25,471 nt of DNA from the NCBI GenBank assembly GCA_964469455.1, contig CAYXZX010000017.1, forward strand, positions 1-25,471, written 5' to 3'. Positions within the stretch are counted from its first letter, which is position 1, and every line of letters begins with the position of its first letter. Positions 17,618 through 25,471 of this stretch are shown piece by piece. The translations under genes and the position numbers were made by a program. The notes beneath the pieces were generated by a model. That model did no database searches and was not told where the DNA came from. It saw only the letters and a list, made by a program, of their open reading frames with translations. The DNA comes from Fen-999 sp964469455. GTDB taxonomy: Bacteria; Pseudomonadota; Gammaproteobacteria; Burkholderiales; Rhodocyclaceae.

Positions 17618-18115
17618 CTAGTTCCTGGTGGCCTGCATGCGCGCCCGGCTGTCCTCGATGGCGTCTTCGATCAGGGTGCCGTAGAACTCCGGCAACCGGT
17701 AGCCGACGATGGGTTCGGCCAGCGGCCGGCCGGCACTGTCGAGGAATAACAGCGTCGGGGTCATCCGGACGTCGTGCCGGCGGGCCAAAGCCCGATGGGT
17801 GCTGCGCTGGCCGGCGAAGTCGATCAGCGGTTTGTCACGGTCGAGGTTGACCTGGCGGAACACAGCGCCGGCGGCCGGGCTCGCGGCCATGGCGTTGACA
17901 TGCTCGCGGCGGGCCTTGTCGCACCAGCTGCAACCGGCGCGGCTGAACAGCAGGACGACGGGAATGCCGTTGTCACGGGCCCGCCGGCCATCGGCGGCCA
18001 GGTCGGTCGCCAAAGTCAGTGGTGGTGGCGCGCCGGCGGCGGTCGCGATGGTCAGCCATGCTAAAATCCAGGCGCAAAGCAGGCGTAGCCAGCCACCCCG
18101 AAGCGGCTGCTCCAT
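17618..18115 (-). CDS. exported thioredoxin-fold protein (CSWC)
   Basis: This 165-residue protein has a basic N-terminus and a hydrophobic segment (about 9-28) ending ATAAGA, consistent with a Sec signal peptide, so it should act in the periplasm. The mature part is thioredoxin-like: strand VVLLFSRAGCSWCDKAR with redox-active Cys62/Cys65, and a cis-Pro loop RMTPTLLFLDSAG. It resembles SoxW-like and thioredoxin_7 proteins rather than DsbA, and may reduce or isomerise periplasmic thiols, for example in cytochrome c maturation; the substrate is unknown. The ATG at 18115 has a strong AAGGAG six bases upstream, so longer open frames upstream are discounted. The gene starts 28 nt from the proposed hemC start on the opposite strand. 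Confidence 0.88.
   Translation of the reverse strand: MEQPLRGGWLRLLCAWILAWLTIATAAGAPPPLTLATDLAADGRRARDNGIPVVLLFSRAGCSWCDKARREHVNAMAASPAAGAVFRQVNLDRDKPLIDFAGQRSTHRALARRHDVRMTPTLLFLDSAGRPLAEPIVGYRLPEFYGTLIEDAIEDSRARMQATRN
18059..18067 (+). promoter_or_regulatory. extended -10 candidate promoter for hemC, inside the thioredoxin gene
   Basis: TGCTAAAAT matches the extended -10 pattern TGNTATAAT with one mismatch; no good -35 is present, as is usual for this class. RNA would start near 18074, giving a leader of about 70 nt before the GTG at 18144. It lies within the signal-peptide codons of the divergent thioredoxin-fold gene. Confidence 0.4.
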
Positions 18116-18143
18116 GTCCTTCTCCTTTAGGGTTGTGCGCCCA

Positions 18144-19085
18144 GTGAACAAGGCTCCCGAGCGTATCGTCATCGCCACGCGTGAATCGCGTCTTGCCGTG
18201 TGGCAGGCCGAGCACGTGCGCGACCAGTTGCTGAAGTTATATCCGGCGTGCCGCGTCGAACTGCTGGGCATGACCACGCGCGGCGACCAGATCCTCGACC
18301 GGCCCCTGGCCAAGGTGGGCGGCAAGGGACTGTTCGTCAAGGAACTCGAAACCGCGCTGCTCGACGGCCGCGCCGACATCGCCGTGCATTCGATGAAGGA
18401 CGTGCCGATGGAGTTGCCGCCGGAGTTCGCGCTGGTCGCCACCGGCCGGCGCGAAGTGCCGCTCGACGCTTTCGTGTCCTCCCGGTACGCCAGCCTCGAC
18501 GACATGCCGCCCGGTGCCATCGTCGGCACGTCGAGCCTGCGGCGCGAAGCGCAACTGCACGCGCGCTATCCATACCTCGCCGTGACGTCGCTGCGCGGCA
18601 ATCTCGACACACGGCTGCGCAAGCTGGACGAGGGGCAGTACGACGCCATCATCCTTGCCGCCGCCGGCCTGACCCGGCTGGGCCTCAAGGAGCGCATCCG
18701 CGCGGTGCTGCCGGCCGAGGTATCGCTGCCGGCGGCCGGACAGGGTGCGCTGGGTATCGAGGCGGCTGCCGGCCGCGAGGATCTCGCCGCGTGGCTGGCG
18801 CCGCTCAATGACGCCGACACGGCCGCCTGCGTGCGCGCGGAGCGTGCCGTTTCGCGCGCCCTGGCGGGCAGTTGCGAAGTGCCGCTCGGCGCCTACGCCC
18901 AGATCGAACACGCGCGCGAAGGATCGCTGTGGCTGCGCGGTTTCGTGGCCACGCCCGATGGCGCGCGCGTGGCGCGTGCCGAGCTGACGGGCAGTGCGAA
19001 CGAGGCCGAAGCGCTGGGCCTGCGGCTCGCCGCCCAATTGCGCGCCCGGGGCGCGGACGAGATTCTTGCCTCGCTGGGGACTTGA
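18144..19085 (+). CDS. hemC: hydroxymethylbilane synthase (porphobilinogen deaminase)
   Basis: HemC joins four porphobilinogens into hydroxymethylbilane on a covalent dipyrromethane cofactor. The GTG at 18144 gives VNKAPERIVIATRESRLAVWQ, the usual short N-terminus, and 313 residues; an in-frame ATG at 18114 would add ten residues but overlaps the start of the divergent gene. The cofactor-binding cysteine is Cys244 (LAGSCEVPLG), matching the known position in E. coli within two residues. Also visible are GGKGLFVKELE, the catalytic-Asp region VHSMKDVP, GTSSLRR and SLRGNLDTRL. The hemD GTG follows directly after the stop with no gap, beginning a hemCDXY operon. Confidence 0.96.
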   Translation: MNKAPERIVIATRESRLAVWQAEHVRDQLLKLYPACRVELLGMTTRGDQILDRPLAKVGGKGLFVKELETALLDGRADIAVHSMKDVPMELPPEFALVATGRREVPLDAFVSSRYASLDDMPPGAIVGTSSLRREAQLHARYPYLAVTSLRGNLDTRLRKLDEGQYDAIILAAAGLTRLGLKERIRAVLPAEVSLPAAGQGALGIEAAAGREDLAAWLAPLNDADTAACVRAERAVSRALAGSCEVPLGAYAQIEHAREGSLWLRGFVATPDGARVARAELTGSANEAEALGLRLAAQLRARGADEILASLGT

Positions 19086-19868
19086 GTGGCGGAGGAACTG
19101 GCGGGACGCCATGTCGTTGTCACCCGTCCGGCCGGGCAGGCAGCGCACCTGGCCGAGGCATTGATCAACCTGGGTGCGCGACCGGTCCTGTTTCCCGTCC
19201 TGGCGATCTTCGACATCGAGGACCCGGCTCCGCTCCAGGAAGCCGCGCTGCGGCTCGATGGGGTCGACTGGGTGGCTTTCGTCAGCCCCAACGCCGTCGA
19301 GAAGGCGTTGAACGCGATTCTCGCGCTTCGACCATGGCCGGCCGGTCTGCGCGTGGCGACCGTCGGCAAGAGCAGCGAGCAGGCGCTGGCGAAGCATGGC
19401 GTCACCGACGTCGTGGCACCGCGGGAACGCTTCGATTCCGAAGCGCTGCTCGAACTGCCCGAATTGCAACAGATGGCCGGCAAGTGCGTGATGATTTTCC
19501 GCGGCGACGGCGGACGTGAATTGCTCGGCGACACGCTGAGGCAGCGCGGCGCCTCCGTCGAATACGTGACCTGCTATCGTCGCGGCCGGCCGGCGCTCGA
19601 TCCGGCGCCGCTGCTGAAGCTGTGGAGCGAGGGCCGCCTCGACGCCGTGACCGTGACGAGCAGCGAGGGCTTGCGCAACCTGGTGGACATGGTGGGCAAA
19701 CTCGGCCAGACCTGGCTGAAGAAGACGCCGCTGTTCGTGCCGCATCAGCGCATCGCCGGCGTGGCCCGCGCCATCGGCTGCCGCGAAGTCATTTTGACCG
19801 GCCCGGGCGACGATGGCCTGTTGGCCGGCCTGTTGGAGTATTTCCGTGACCACGCCCGAGTTGCCTGA
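19086..19868 (+). CDS. hemD: uroporphyrinogen-III synthase
   Basis: HemD closes hydroxymethylbilane to uroporphyrinogen III with inversion of ring D. The 260-residue product starts at a GTG placed immediately after the hemC stop. Sequence conservation is low in this family, but the opening HVVVTRPAGQAAHLAEAL, the segment WVAFVSPNAVEKAL, VATVGKSSEQALA, the Tyr-containing VEYVTCYRRGRPAL and the VTVTSSEGLRNLVDM motif are all typical. Position between hemC and hemX supports the call. Its last 23 nt overlap the start of hemX. Confidence 0.95.
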   Translation: MAEELAGRHVVVTRPAGQAAHLAEALINLGARPVLFPVLAIFDIEDPAPLQEAALRLDGVDWVAFVSPNAVEKALNAILALRPWPAGLRVATVGKSSEQALAKHGVTDVVAPRERFDSEALLELPELQQMAGKCVMIFRGDGGRELLGDTLRQRGASVEYVTCYRRGRPALDPAPLLKLWSEGRLDAVTVTSSEGLRNLVDMVGKLGQTWLKKTPLFVPHQRIAGVARAIGCREVILTGPGDDGLLAGLLEYFRDHARVA

Positions 19869-20907
19869 ACTGTCGAACACGCAAGCCTCCACGCCGCCTC
19901 GCTCGGGCGCGGCGCGGCATTGGCTGGCGCTCGCGATCGCTGCCGTCGCCCTGCTGGCTTCCGGCTGGCAGTGGCTGGAGATGCGGCAGCGCTTGACCGC
20001 CGTGCAGGAAGAGCTGGCGCGCCGGCTTGCCGAGAGCGACGCGGTGGCCAAGGAGAGCCGCGTCATCGCCCGCCAAGCCCAGGAAGCCTTGGCCGCGCAA
20101 CAGGCCAAGGTCGGCATGCTGGACGCGCAACTGGCCGAGATGCAGGGTCAGCAGCTGGCCCTCGATGCCGTCTATCAGGAATTGTCCAAGAGCGGCGACG
20201 AACGCCTGCTCGCCGAGGTCGATCAGGCGGTCAGCCTGGCCGCGCAACAACTTCGCCTCGCGGGCAATGTCGAAGTGGCGCTGATCGCGCTGACCGGTGC
20301 CGAGGCGCGCTTGGCGCGCGCCGCGCGGCCGCAGTTTCTTGGCCTGCGCAAGTTGATCGTCCGCGACATCGAGCGTTTGAAGTCGTTGCCGAGCGCCGAT
20401 GTGTCGGGCTTGGCGATGAAGCTGGAAGGCATCATCGCGGTGGTCGATACCCTGCCGCTTGCCTATGAACGACGGCCGAAACCCGAGGCGCCGGCGTCCG
20501 CACAGGCCTCGTCGCCGGTCCAGGCGGGCTTCTGGCAGGCGCTGCTGAACGACTTCTGGTCGGAGGTCCGGCAACTGGTGCGCATCGAGCGCATCGATGC
20601 GGTCGGCCATGCCGATCCGGCGCTGTTGTCGCCCAGCCAGAGCTTCTTCCTGCGCGAGAACCTCAAGCTGCGCCTGGTCAATGCCCGCCTGGCGCTGCTG
20701 GCGCGGGATGGCCGCAGCTTCCACGAAGATATCGGCCAGGCCACGCGCTGGCTCGATCGCTACTTCGACGGCGGCGCCAAGGCGGTGCAGGCGTCGGCGA
20801 ATCTGCTGAAGGGACTGCAGAAGGTCGACGTCGGCGTCGAGGCGCCCGGCCTCAACGAGACGCTCGACGCCGTGCGCAATTTCAAGCTGGCCCGGGACAA
20901 GAAGTAG
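19846..20907 (+). CDS. hemX: HemX-like membrane protein
   Basis: The product has 353 residues from the GTG at 19846, chosen because GGAG lies at 19835-19838 with a 7-nt spacer and because the longer open frame lacks such a site. A Pro/Ser/Thr-rich cytoplasmic leader precedes one transmembrane helix (about 24-45, WLALAIAAVALLASGW). A long coiled coil follows (about 48-110, Gln/Glu/Ala-rich), then a helical periplasmic domain with FWSEVRQLVRI and FFLRENLKLRLVNARLALL. This is the HemX family, often misannotated as uroporphyrin-III C-methyltransferase although no methyltransferase motifs are present. Its biochemical role is not established; association with HemY and heme synthesis is inferred from conserved linkage. 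Confidence 0.93.
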   Translation: MTTPELPELSNTQASTPPRSGAARHWLALAIAAVALLASGWQWLEMRQRLTAVQEELARRLAESDAVAKESRVIARQAQEALAAQQAKVGMLDAQLAEMQGQQLALDAVYQELSKSGDERLLAEVDQAVSLAAQQLRLAGNVEVALIALTGAEARLARAARPQFLGLRKLIVRDIERLKSLPSADVSGLAMKLEGIIAVVDTLPLAYERRPKPEAPASAQASSPVQAGFWQALLNDFWSEVRQLVRIERIDAVGHADPALLSPSQSFFLRENLKLRLVNARLALLARDGRSFHEDIGQATRWLDRYFDGGAKAVQASANLLKGLQKVDVGVEAPGLNETLDAVRNFKLARDKK

Positions 20908-20913
20908 ACGGCC

Positions 20914-22119
20914 ATGCGACTCTTGCTTTGGCTATTGCTGTTGGCGGCGCTGGCGACCGGCTTGGCTGTGGCGGCGCGCTATAACGACGGTTATGCGCTG
21001 CTGGTGATGCCGCCGTGGCGCATCGAGCTGTCGCTCAATCTGCTGCTGTTCGTGCTGCTGGCCGGCTGCGTGGCCGCCTACTTTCTGCTGCACGGCATCG
21101 CCAGCATCCTGCGCATGCCGGCGGCGGTGAGCGCCTATCGCGCCAAGCGCGCCCGGGCGAAAGCCGACAGCGCGCTGCGCGATGCCGTGCTGTGTTGGCA
21201 GGAAGGGCGTTTCAGCCAGGCGATCAAGAGTGCCGAGCAGTCGTTCGACGCCGGACATGCCCGCGGTCTGGCGGCGCTGATCGCCTTGCGCGCGGCCCAT
21301 GGCTTGCGCGACGAGAGTCGTGAAGCGTTGTGGCGTCAACGGGCGCTCGACAACGAGACCGGCGTCCGGGCGGCGCGGCTGAAGGCCGAAGTGGAACTGG
21401 CCCTGGACAACCATGATTTCGGGTTGGCCCGCGATCTGCTCAAGCAGTTGCTCGATGAAGGCGGTCGTCATATCGCCTTGCTGCGCCTGTCGCTGCGCAT
21501 TCACCAGGGACTCGGCGACTGGACGGAGGTATTGCGGCTTACCCGTCAGCTGCAGAAGCACAAGGCGCTGACGGCCGAGCAGGCGGCGCCGTTGCGCCTG
21601 CGCGCGCATCGCGAGAATCTTGCCGCGCTGGCCGGAGACGGCGAGCAGCTGTTGCGTTACTGGAAGTCCATGGCGGACGACGATCGCCGCGAAGCGCGGC
21701 TGGCGCTGACGGCCGCGCAAGCCCTGGCGGTCGCCGAAGACTGCGGCGGCGCCGCGCGGCTGATCGAGGATTTCCTCGATCACGAGTGGGACTCGGCCCT
21801 GGTGGCGGTCTATGGCCAATGCCAGGGCGGCGACGTGGTGGCGCGCATCGCCCATGCCGAGAAATGGCTGGCCGATCATCCGCGCGATGGCGCCCTGCTT
21901 CTGGCCCTCGGCCGGCTCTGCCGCCAGAAGCAACTCTGGGGCAAGGCCCAGAGCTATCTGGAAGCCTCGCTGGCAGTCGAGCCGACGCCGGAAGCACATC
22001 TCGAATTGGCCAGTCTCCTGGAAACAGAACTGGAAAAGTCAGGCGTGGCGGAGCGCCACTATCGGTCGGCCGCCATGCTCTATCAGAGCCAGTCGCGCGG
22101 CGGCAGGAAGTCGGTGTAG
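20914..22119 (+). CDS. hemY: HemY-like TPR membrane protein
   Basis: This 401-residue protein begins six bases after hemX. It has two N-terminal transmembrane helices (about 2-21 and 38-62), then the conserved MPAAVSAYRAKRARAKA linker and a C-terminal helical domain with tetratricopeptide-like repeats (for example about 90-125, 150-190 and 320-390). This is the proteobacterial HemY, named from its operon; it is not the HemY/PgoX protoporphyrinogen oxidase of Gram-positive bacteria and has no FAD-binding motif. A scaffold role at the inner membrane in heme synthesis is inferred. The last 37 nt overlap the 3' end of hemF on the opposite strand. Confidence 0.94.
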   Translation: MRLLLWLLLLAALATGLAVAARYNDGYALLVMPPWRIELSLNLLLFVLLAGCVAAYFLLHGIASILRMPAAVSAYRAKRARAKADSALRDAVLCWQEGRFSQAIKSAEQSFDAGHARGLAALIALRAAHGLRDESREALWRQRALDNETGVRAARLKAEVELALDNHDFGLARDLLKQLLDEGGRHIALLRLSLRIHQGLGDWTEVLRLTRQLQKHKALTAEQAAPLRLRAHRENLAALAGDGEQLLRYWKSMADDDRREARLALTAAQALAVAEDCGGAARLIEDFLDHEWDSALVAVYGQCQGGDVVARIAHAEKWLADHPRDGALLLALGRLCRQKQLWGKAQSYLEASLAVEPTPEAHLELASLLETELEKSGVAERHYRSAAMLYQSQSRGGRKSV

Positions 22120-22967
22120 AGCTTGTCCTCGGCGCTGCCCGGCTCGGGACGCCAATCGTAGCGCCATTTCACCACGGGCGGCATCGACATCAGGATCGAC
22201 TCGGTGCGGCCGCCCGATTGCAGGCCGAACAGTGTGCCGCGATCCCAGACCAGGTTGAACTCGACATAGCGGCCGCGCCGGTAGGCCTGGAAGTCGCGCT
22301 CGCGCTCGCCGTAGGGCAGGTTGCGGCGCCTCTCGCAGAGGGGCAGGTAGGCTGATGTGAAGGCGTCACCGACGGCGCGCGTCAAGCCGAAACATCGCTC
22401 GAAACCGCCTTCGCCGAGATCGTCGAAGAAGATGCCGCCGATGCCGCGCGGCTCCTGGCGATGCTTCAGGTAGAAGTAGTCGTCGCACCATTTCTTGTAG
22501 CGCGCATGGACATCGGCGCCGAAAGGCGCCAGGGCGTCGCGGCAGGTGCGATGAAAGTGCGCACAGTCTTCCGCGAACCCGTAGTACGGCGTGAGGTCCA
22601 TGCCGCCGCCGAACCACCAGACGGGTTCTTCGCCTGCCCGGGTGGCGACGAAGCAGCGCACGTTCATGTGGCTGGTCGGGCAATAGGGATTGCGCGGATG
22701 CAGCACCAGCGAAACGCCCATCGCTTCAAAGCGGCGGCCGGCGAGTTCGGGACGATGCGCCGTCGCCGAAGCAGGCATCGATTCACCCGTGACATGCGAG
22801 AAATTGACGCCGCCGCGTTCGAAGAAATTGCCTTCCTCGAGCAGGATCGAAGTGCCGCGTCCCCACGTATCGCGCCTGAAAGGCTTGCCGTCGAATGCTT
22901 CCAGCGCCGCGACGATGCCGTTCTGGAGACCGGTCAGATAATCGCGGACGGCGGCGGTATCGATCAC
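22083..22967 (-). CDS. hemF: oxygen-dependent coproporphyrinogen III oxidase
   Basis: HemF uses O2 to decarboxylate two propionates of coproporphyrinogen III, giving protoporphyrinogen IX. The 294 residues include the conserved EEGNFFERGGVNFSHV, NPYCPTSHMNVR, WWFGGGMDLTPYY, KKWCDDYFYLKHR and YVEFNLVWDRGTLFGL segments, all typical. The start is a GTG whose bases overlap the purD stop (GTGA, 4 nt), so it is translationally coupled to purD. It indicates aerobic heme synthesis; an anaerobic counterpart (HemN), if present, is outside the window. Its 3' end runs 37 nt into hemY on the other strand. Confidence 0.97.
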   Translation of the reverse strand: MIDTAAVRDYLTGLQNGIVAALEAFDGKPFRRDTWGRGTSILLEEGNFFERGGVNFSHVTGESMPASATAHRPELAGRRFEAMGVSLVLHPRNPYCPTSHMNVRCFVATRAGEEPVWWFGGGMDLTPYYGFAEDCAHFHRTCRDALAPFGADVHARYKKWCDDYFYLKHRQEPRGIGGIFFDDLGEGGFERCFGLTRAVGDAFTSAYLPLCERRRNLPYGERERDFQAYRRGRYVEFNLVWDRGTLFGLQSGGRTESILMSMPPVVKWRYDWRPEPGSAEDKLYTDFLPPRDWL

Positions 22968-24235
22968 CGCTTGATGGCCCGGTAGCCAATATCCCGGCGG
23001 TACTGCATGCCATCGAAGCGGATGGCGTCCACCGCTTCATAGGCGCGCCTCTGGGCTGTCTTGACGTTGTCGCCGAGGGCGGTCACGCACAGGACGCGCC
23101 CGCCGGCGGTAACCGCTTGGCCGTCGCGAAGGGCCGTGCCGGCATGGAAGACGTGGATGTCCTCCGCTTCCTGCTGCGGCAGGCCGTGGATGACGTCGCC
23201 TTTCCGTGGCGCGTCGGGATAGTTCTCGGCGGCCAGCACCACGCCGAGCGCGATGCGTCGGTCCCACTCCGCCTCGACCTTGTCGAGGCGACCGTCGATG
23301 GCGGCATCGAGCAGCTTAACGAAGTCGCTCTTCAGCCGCATCATGATCGGCTGTGTCTCGGGATCACCCATCCGACAGTTGAACTCAAGCACCTTCAGCG
23401 AGCCGTCGGGCTTGATCATCAAGCCGGCGTAGAGGAAGCCGGTGAAGGGGATGTGATCCCTCTCCATGCCCTGGATGGTCGGCATGATCACTTCGCGCAT
23501 GACTTTCGCATGCACTTGCGGCGTGACCACCGGCGCCGGTGAATAGGCGCCCATGCCGCCGGTATTCGGCCCCTCATCGCCGTCCTGCAGGCGCTTGTGA
23601 TCCTGGCTGGTGGCCAGCGGCAGCACGTTCCGGCCGTCGGCCATGACGATGAAACTGGCTTCCTCGCCTTCGAGGAATTCCTCGACGACGACGCGTGCGC
23701 CCGCGTCGCCCATGCGGTTGTCGAGCAGCATCATGTCGATCGCGGCATGCGCCTCGTGCAGCGACATGGCCACGACGACCCCCTTGCCGGCCGCGAGGCC
23801 ATCGGCCTTGATGACGATCGGCGCGCCCTTGTTCTCGACATAGGCGTGCGCCGCCTGTGCGTCGGCAAAGGTGGCGAATTCGGCCGTGGGAATGCCGTGG
23901 CGCGTCATGAAGCGCTTGGCGAAATCCTTGGAGCTTTCCAGTTGCGCGGCGGCCTTGCTGGGGCCGAAGATACGCAGGCCGCGGGCGCGAAAGACATCGA
24001 CGATGCCCGCCGCCAACGGCGCTTCAGGGCCGACCAGCGTCAGGTGAATCTTTTCCTTTTGGGCGTAGTCGGCCAGGGCCTCGATGTCGGTGATCGCCAG
24101 ATTCTCGAGTTCCCGCTCGCGCGCTGTCCCGGCGTTGCCCGGCGCCACCAGGACCTTCTGGAGCCCCGGTGTTTGGGCGATGCGCCAGGCAAGCGCATGT
24201 TCACGACCGCCGGAACCGACAACAAGGATCTTCAT
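22964..24235 (-). CDS. purD: phosphoribosylamine--glycine ligase
   Basis: PurD joins phosphoribosylamine and glycine with ATP, the second step of de novo purine synthesis. The ATG at 24235 gives MKILVVGSGGREHALAWRI, the canonical N-terminus, and 423 residues; the open frame upstream reaches into purH and is not used. ATP-grasp features are visible: IVIKADGLAAGKGV, VVVEEFLEGEEASF, SFIVMADG and GDEGPNTGGMGAYSP, with the metal-binding LEFNCRMGDPETQ. It lies 13 nt downstream of purH and overlaps hemF by 4 nt, so the three form one - strand operon. Confidence 0.97.
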   Translation of the reverse strand: MKILVVGSGGREHALAWRIAQTPGLQKVLVAPGNAGTARERELENLAITDIEALADYAQKEKIHLTLVGPEAPLAAGIVDVFRARGLRIFGPSKAAAQLESSKDFAKRFMTRHGIPTAEFATFADAQAAHAYVENKGAPIVIKADGLAAGKGVVVAMSLHEAHAAIDMMLLDNRMGDAGARVVVEEFLEGEEASFIVMADGRNVLPLATSQDHKRLQDGDEGPNTGGMGAYSPAPVVTPQVHAKVMREVIMPTIQGMERDHIPFTGFLYAGLMIKPDGSLKVLEFNCRMGDPETQPIMMRLKSDFVKLLDAAIDGRLDKVEAEWDRRIALGVVLAAENYPDAPRKGDVIHGLPQQEAEDIHVFHAGTALRDGQAVTAGGRVLCVTALGDNVKTAQRRAYEAVDAIRFDGMQYRRDIGYRAIKR

Positions 24236-24248
24236 GATGCGCTTTCGG

Positions 24249-25471
24249 CTAATGCCGGAAGTGGCGGAGGCCGGTGAAGACCATGGCGATGTTCTGTTCA
24301 TCGGCCGCGGCGATCACTTCGGCGTCGCGCACCGAACCACCGGGCTGGATGACGGCAGTGGCACCGGCCTTGGCCAGGACGTCGAGACCGTCGCGGAACG
24401 GGAAAAAGGCATCCGAGGCGGCCACCGAGCCCACTACCGTCAGGCCGTTGTTCTCGGCCTTGATGGCGGCGATGCGCGCCGAGTCGACGCGGCTCATCTG
24501 GCCTGCGCCGACGCCGGTGGTCATGCCATCCTTGCAATAGACGATGGTGTTCGACTTGACGTACTTGGCGACGCGCCACGCGAACAGCAGGTCGGTCATC
24601 TCCTGCGCGCTCGGGGTGCGCTTGGTGACCACCTTGAGGTCGGACTGGCTGATGCGCGCGACGTCGGCGGTCTGAACCAGCAGGCCGCCGCCGACACGCT
24701 TGTAGTCGAACAGCGTGCCTTCCGCCTTACCGAGAGGGACGATGAGCACGCGCAGGTTCTGCTTGGCGGCGAACACGGCGCGGGCATCGGCGGTGATCTC
24801 GGGGGCGATGATGACTTCGGCGAATTGGCCAGACACCGCATCGGCGGTCGCCTTGTCGATGGCGCAGTTGAAGGCGATGATGCCGCCGAAGGCCGAGGTC
24901 GGATCGGTCTTGAAGGACTTCTGGTAGGCCTCCAGCGCCGTCGGCGCGATGGCGACGCCGCATGGGTTGGCGTGCTTGACGATGACGCAGCAGGTGGTGT
25001 CGAAGGCCTTGACGCATTCCCAGGCAGCGTCCGAATCGGCGATGTTGTTGTACGACAGTTCCTTGCCTTGCAACTGCTGGTAGTTGGCAATGGACCCGGC
25101 AACTGCGTTCGGCTCACGGTAGAACGCCGCCTGTTGGTGCGGGTTCTCGCCGTAGCGCATGGTGTCCACCTTGTCGAAGGCCAGTTGCAGGCGCTCGGGG
25201 AATGTGGTCGGCTTGTTGTCGGCGTCGAGACTGGTCAGCCAGTTCGAAATCGCCGCGTCGTAGCGCGCGGTATGCGTGAAGGCCTTCCTGGCCAGCGCGA
25301 AGCGCGTCGCGTAGGACAGCGCGCCCCCGTTGGCCTTCAGCTCGGCGATCACCGCAGCATAGTCGGCCGGCTCGGTGATGACGCCGACGCCGCCGGCCTC
25401 GTTGCCATGGTTCTTGGCCGCCGCGCGCACCATGGTCGGGCCGCCGATGTCGATGTTCTCGATGGCGTCGG
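24249..25471 (-). CDS. purH: bifunctional purine synthesis protein PurH (5' end outside window)
   Basis: PurH carries out the last two steps of IMP synthesis: AICAR formylation and IMP cyclohydrolysis. The gene runs off the window edge; the visible part starts at DAIENIDIGGPTMVRAAAKNH near the end of the N-terminal cyclohydrolase domain and includes the whole AICAR transformylase domain. Recognisable blocks are RYGENPHQQAAFY, the KHANPCGVA motif with the catalytic Lys-His pair, SDAFFPFRDGLD and IQPGGSVRDAEVI, ending GLRHFRH. Roughly 110-120 N-terminal residues are missing compared with the usual length of about 525. The stop is 13 nt before purD. Confidence 0.97.
   Translation of the reverse strand, partial: DAIENIDIGGPTMVRAAAKNHGNEAGGVGVITEPADYAAVIAELKANGGALSYATRFALARKAFTHTARYDAAISNWLTSLDADNKPTTFPERLQLAFDKVDTMRYGENPHQQAAFYREPNAVAGSIANYQQLQGKELSYNNIADSDAAWECVKAFDTTCCVIVKHANPCGVAIAPTALEAYQKSFKTDPTSAFGGIIAFNCAIDKATADAVSGQFAEVIIAPEITADARAVFAAKQNLRVLIVPLGKAEGTLFDYKRVGGGLLVQTADVARISQSDLKVVTKRTPSAQEMTDLLFAWRVAKYVKSNTIVYCKDGMTTGVGAGQMSRVDSARIAAIKAENNGLTVVGSVAASDAFFPFRDGLDVLAKAGATAVIQPGGSVRDAEVIAAADEQNIAMVFTGLRHFRH

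Noticed and set aside
18237..20117. 626-codon - strand frame opposite hemC and hemD
   Set aside because: It spans two well-supported genes and shows no domain structure; it is a composition artefact.

Overview
The window is about 25.5 kb of a high-GC proteobacterial chromosome, most likely a betaproteobacterium of the Rhodocyclales. This rests on three gene orders: hemA-prfA-prmC-grxD; argH divergent from a LytS-type kinase and an AlgR-type regulator, followed by hemC-hemD-hemX-hemY; and purH-purD-hemF. The protein sequences also read as betaproteobacterial. No database search was possible, so the taxonomic call is inference.

Region 1 (1-3030) differs from the rest. It has one long soluble sensor kinase with about five PAS domains and a visibly lower GC content than the later genes. 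It is followed by a fragment with the geometry of a tRNA 3' end (2957-2984, closest to tRNA-Phe from memory), then a strong intrinsic terminator. This looks like the right-hand edge of an element integrated into a tRNA gene, with core chromosome resuming after about 2985.

Region 2 (3031-8281) is a signalling locus. An HDOD-domain histidine kinase overlaps by 4 nt a REC-PAS-GGDEF-EAL protein, so the pair probably links an unknown signal to cyclic-di-GMP turnover. A glycine-zipper lipoprotein follows.

Region 3 (8320-11930, + strand) holds hemA, prfA, prmC and grxD: the first committed step of tetrapyrrole synthesis, translation termination, methylation of the release factors, and a monothiol glutaredoxin linked to Fe-S clusters.

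Region 4 (11919-15345, - strand) reads argH, then a Ser/Thr protein kinase fused to a cyclic-nucleotide-binding domain, then a fructosamine-kinase-like protein that appears to lack its N-terminal lobe. Both junctions are TGATG stop/start overlaps, so the three genes are probably translationally coupled.

Region 5 (15380-22119) holds a LytS/AlgZ-type sensor and AlgR-type regulator, two - strand genes (an unrecognised 115-aa protein and a secreted thioredoxin-fold protein), and the hemC-hemD-hemX-hemY operon.

Region 6 (22083-25471, - strand) is purH (cut by the window edge), purD and hemF, again tightly packed.

Six heme-related genes lie in about 14 kb. Gene packing is extreme: three convergent pairs overlap at their 3' ends, and two divergent pairs are separated by only about 28-60 nt. 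No CRISPR array, complete tRNA, rRNA, transposase or integrase was seen.
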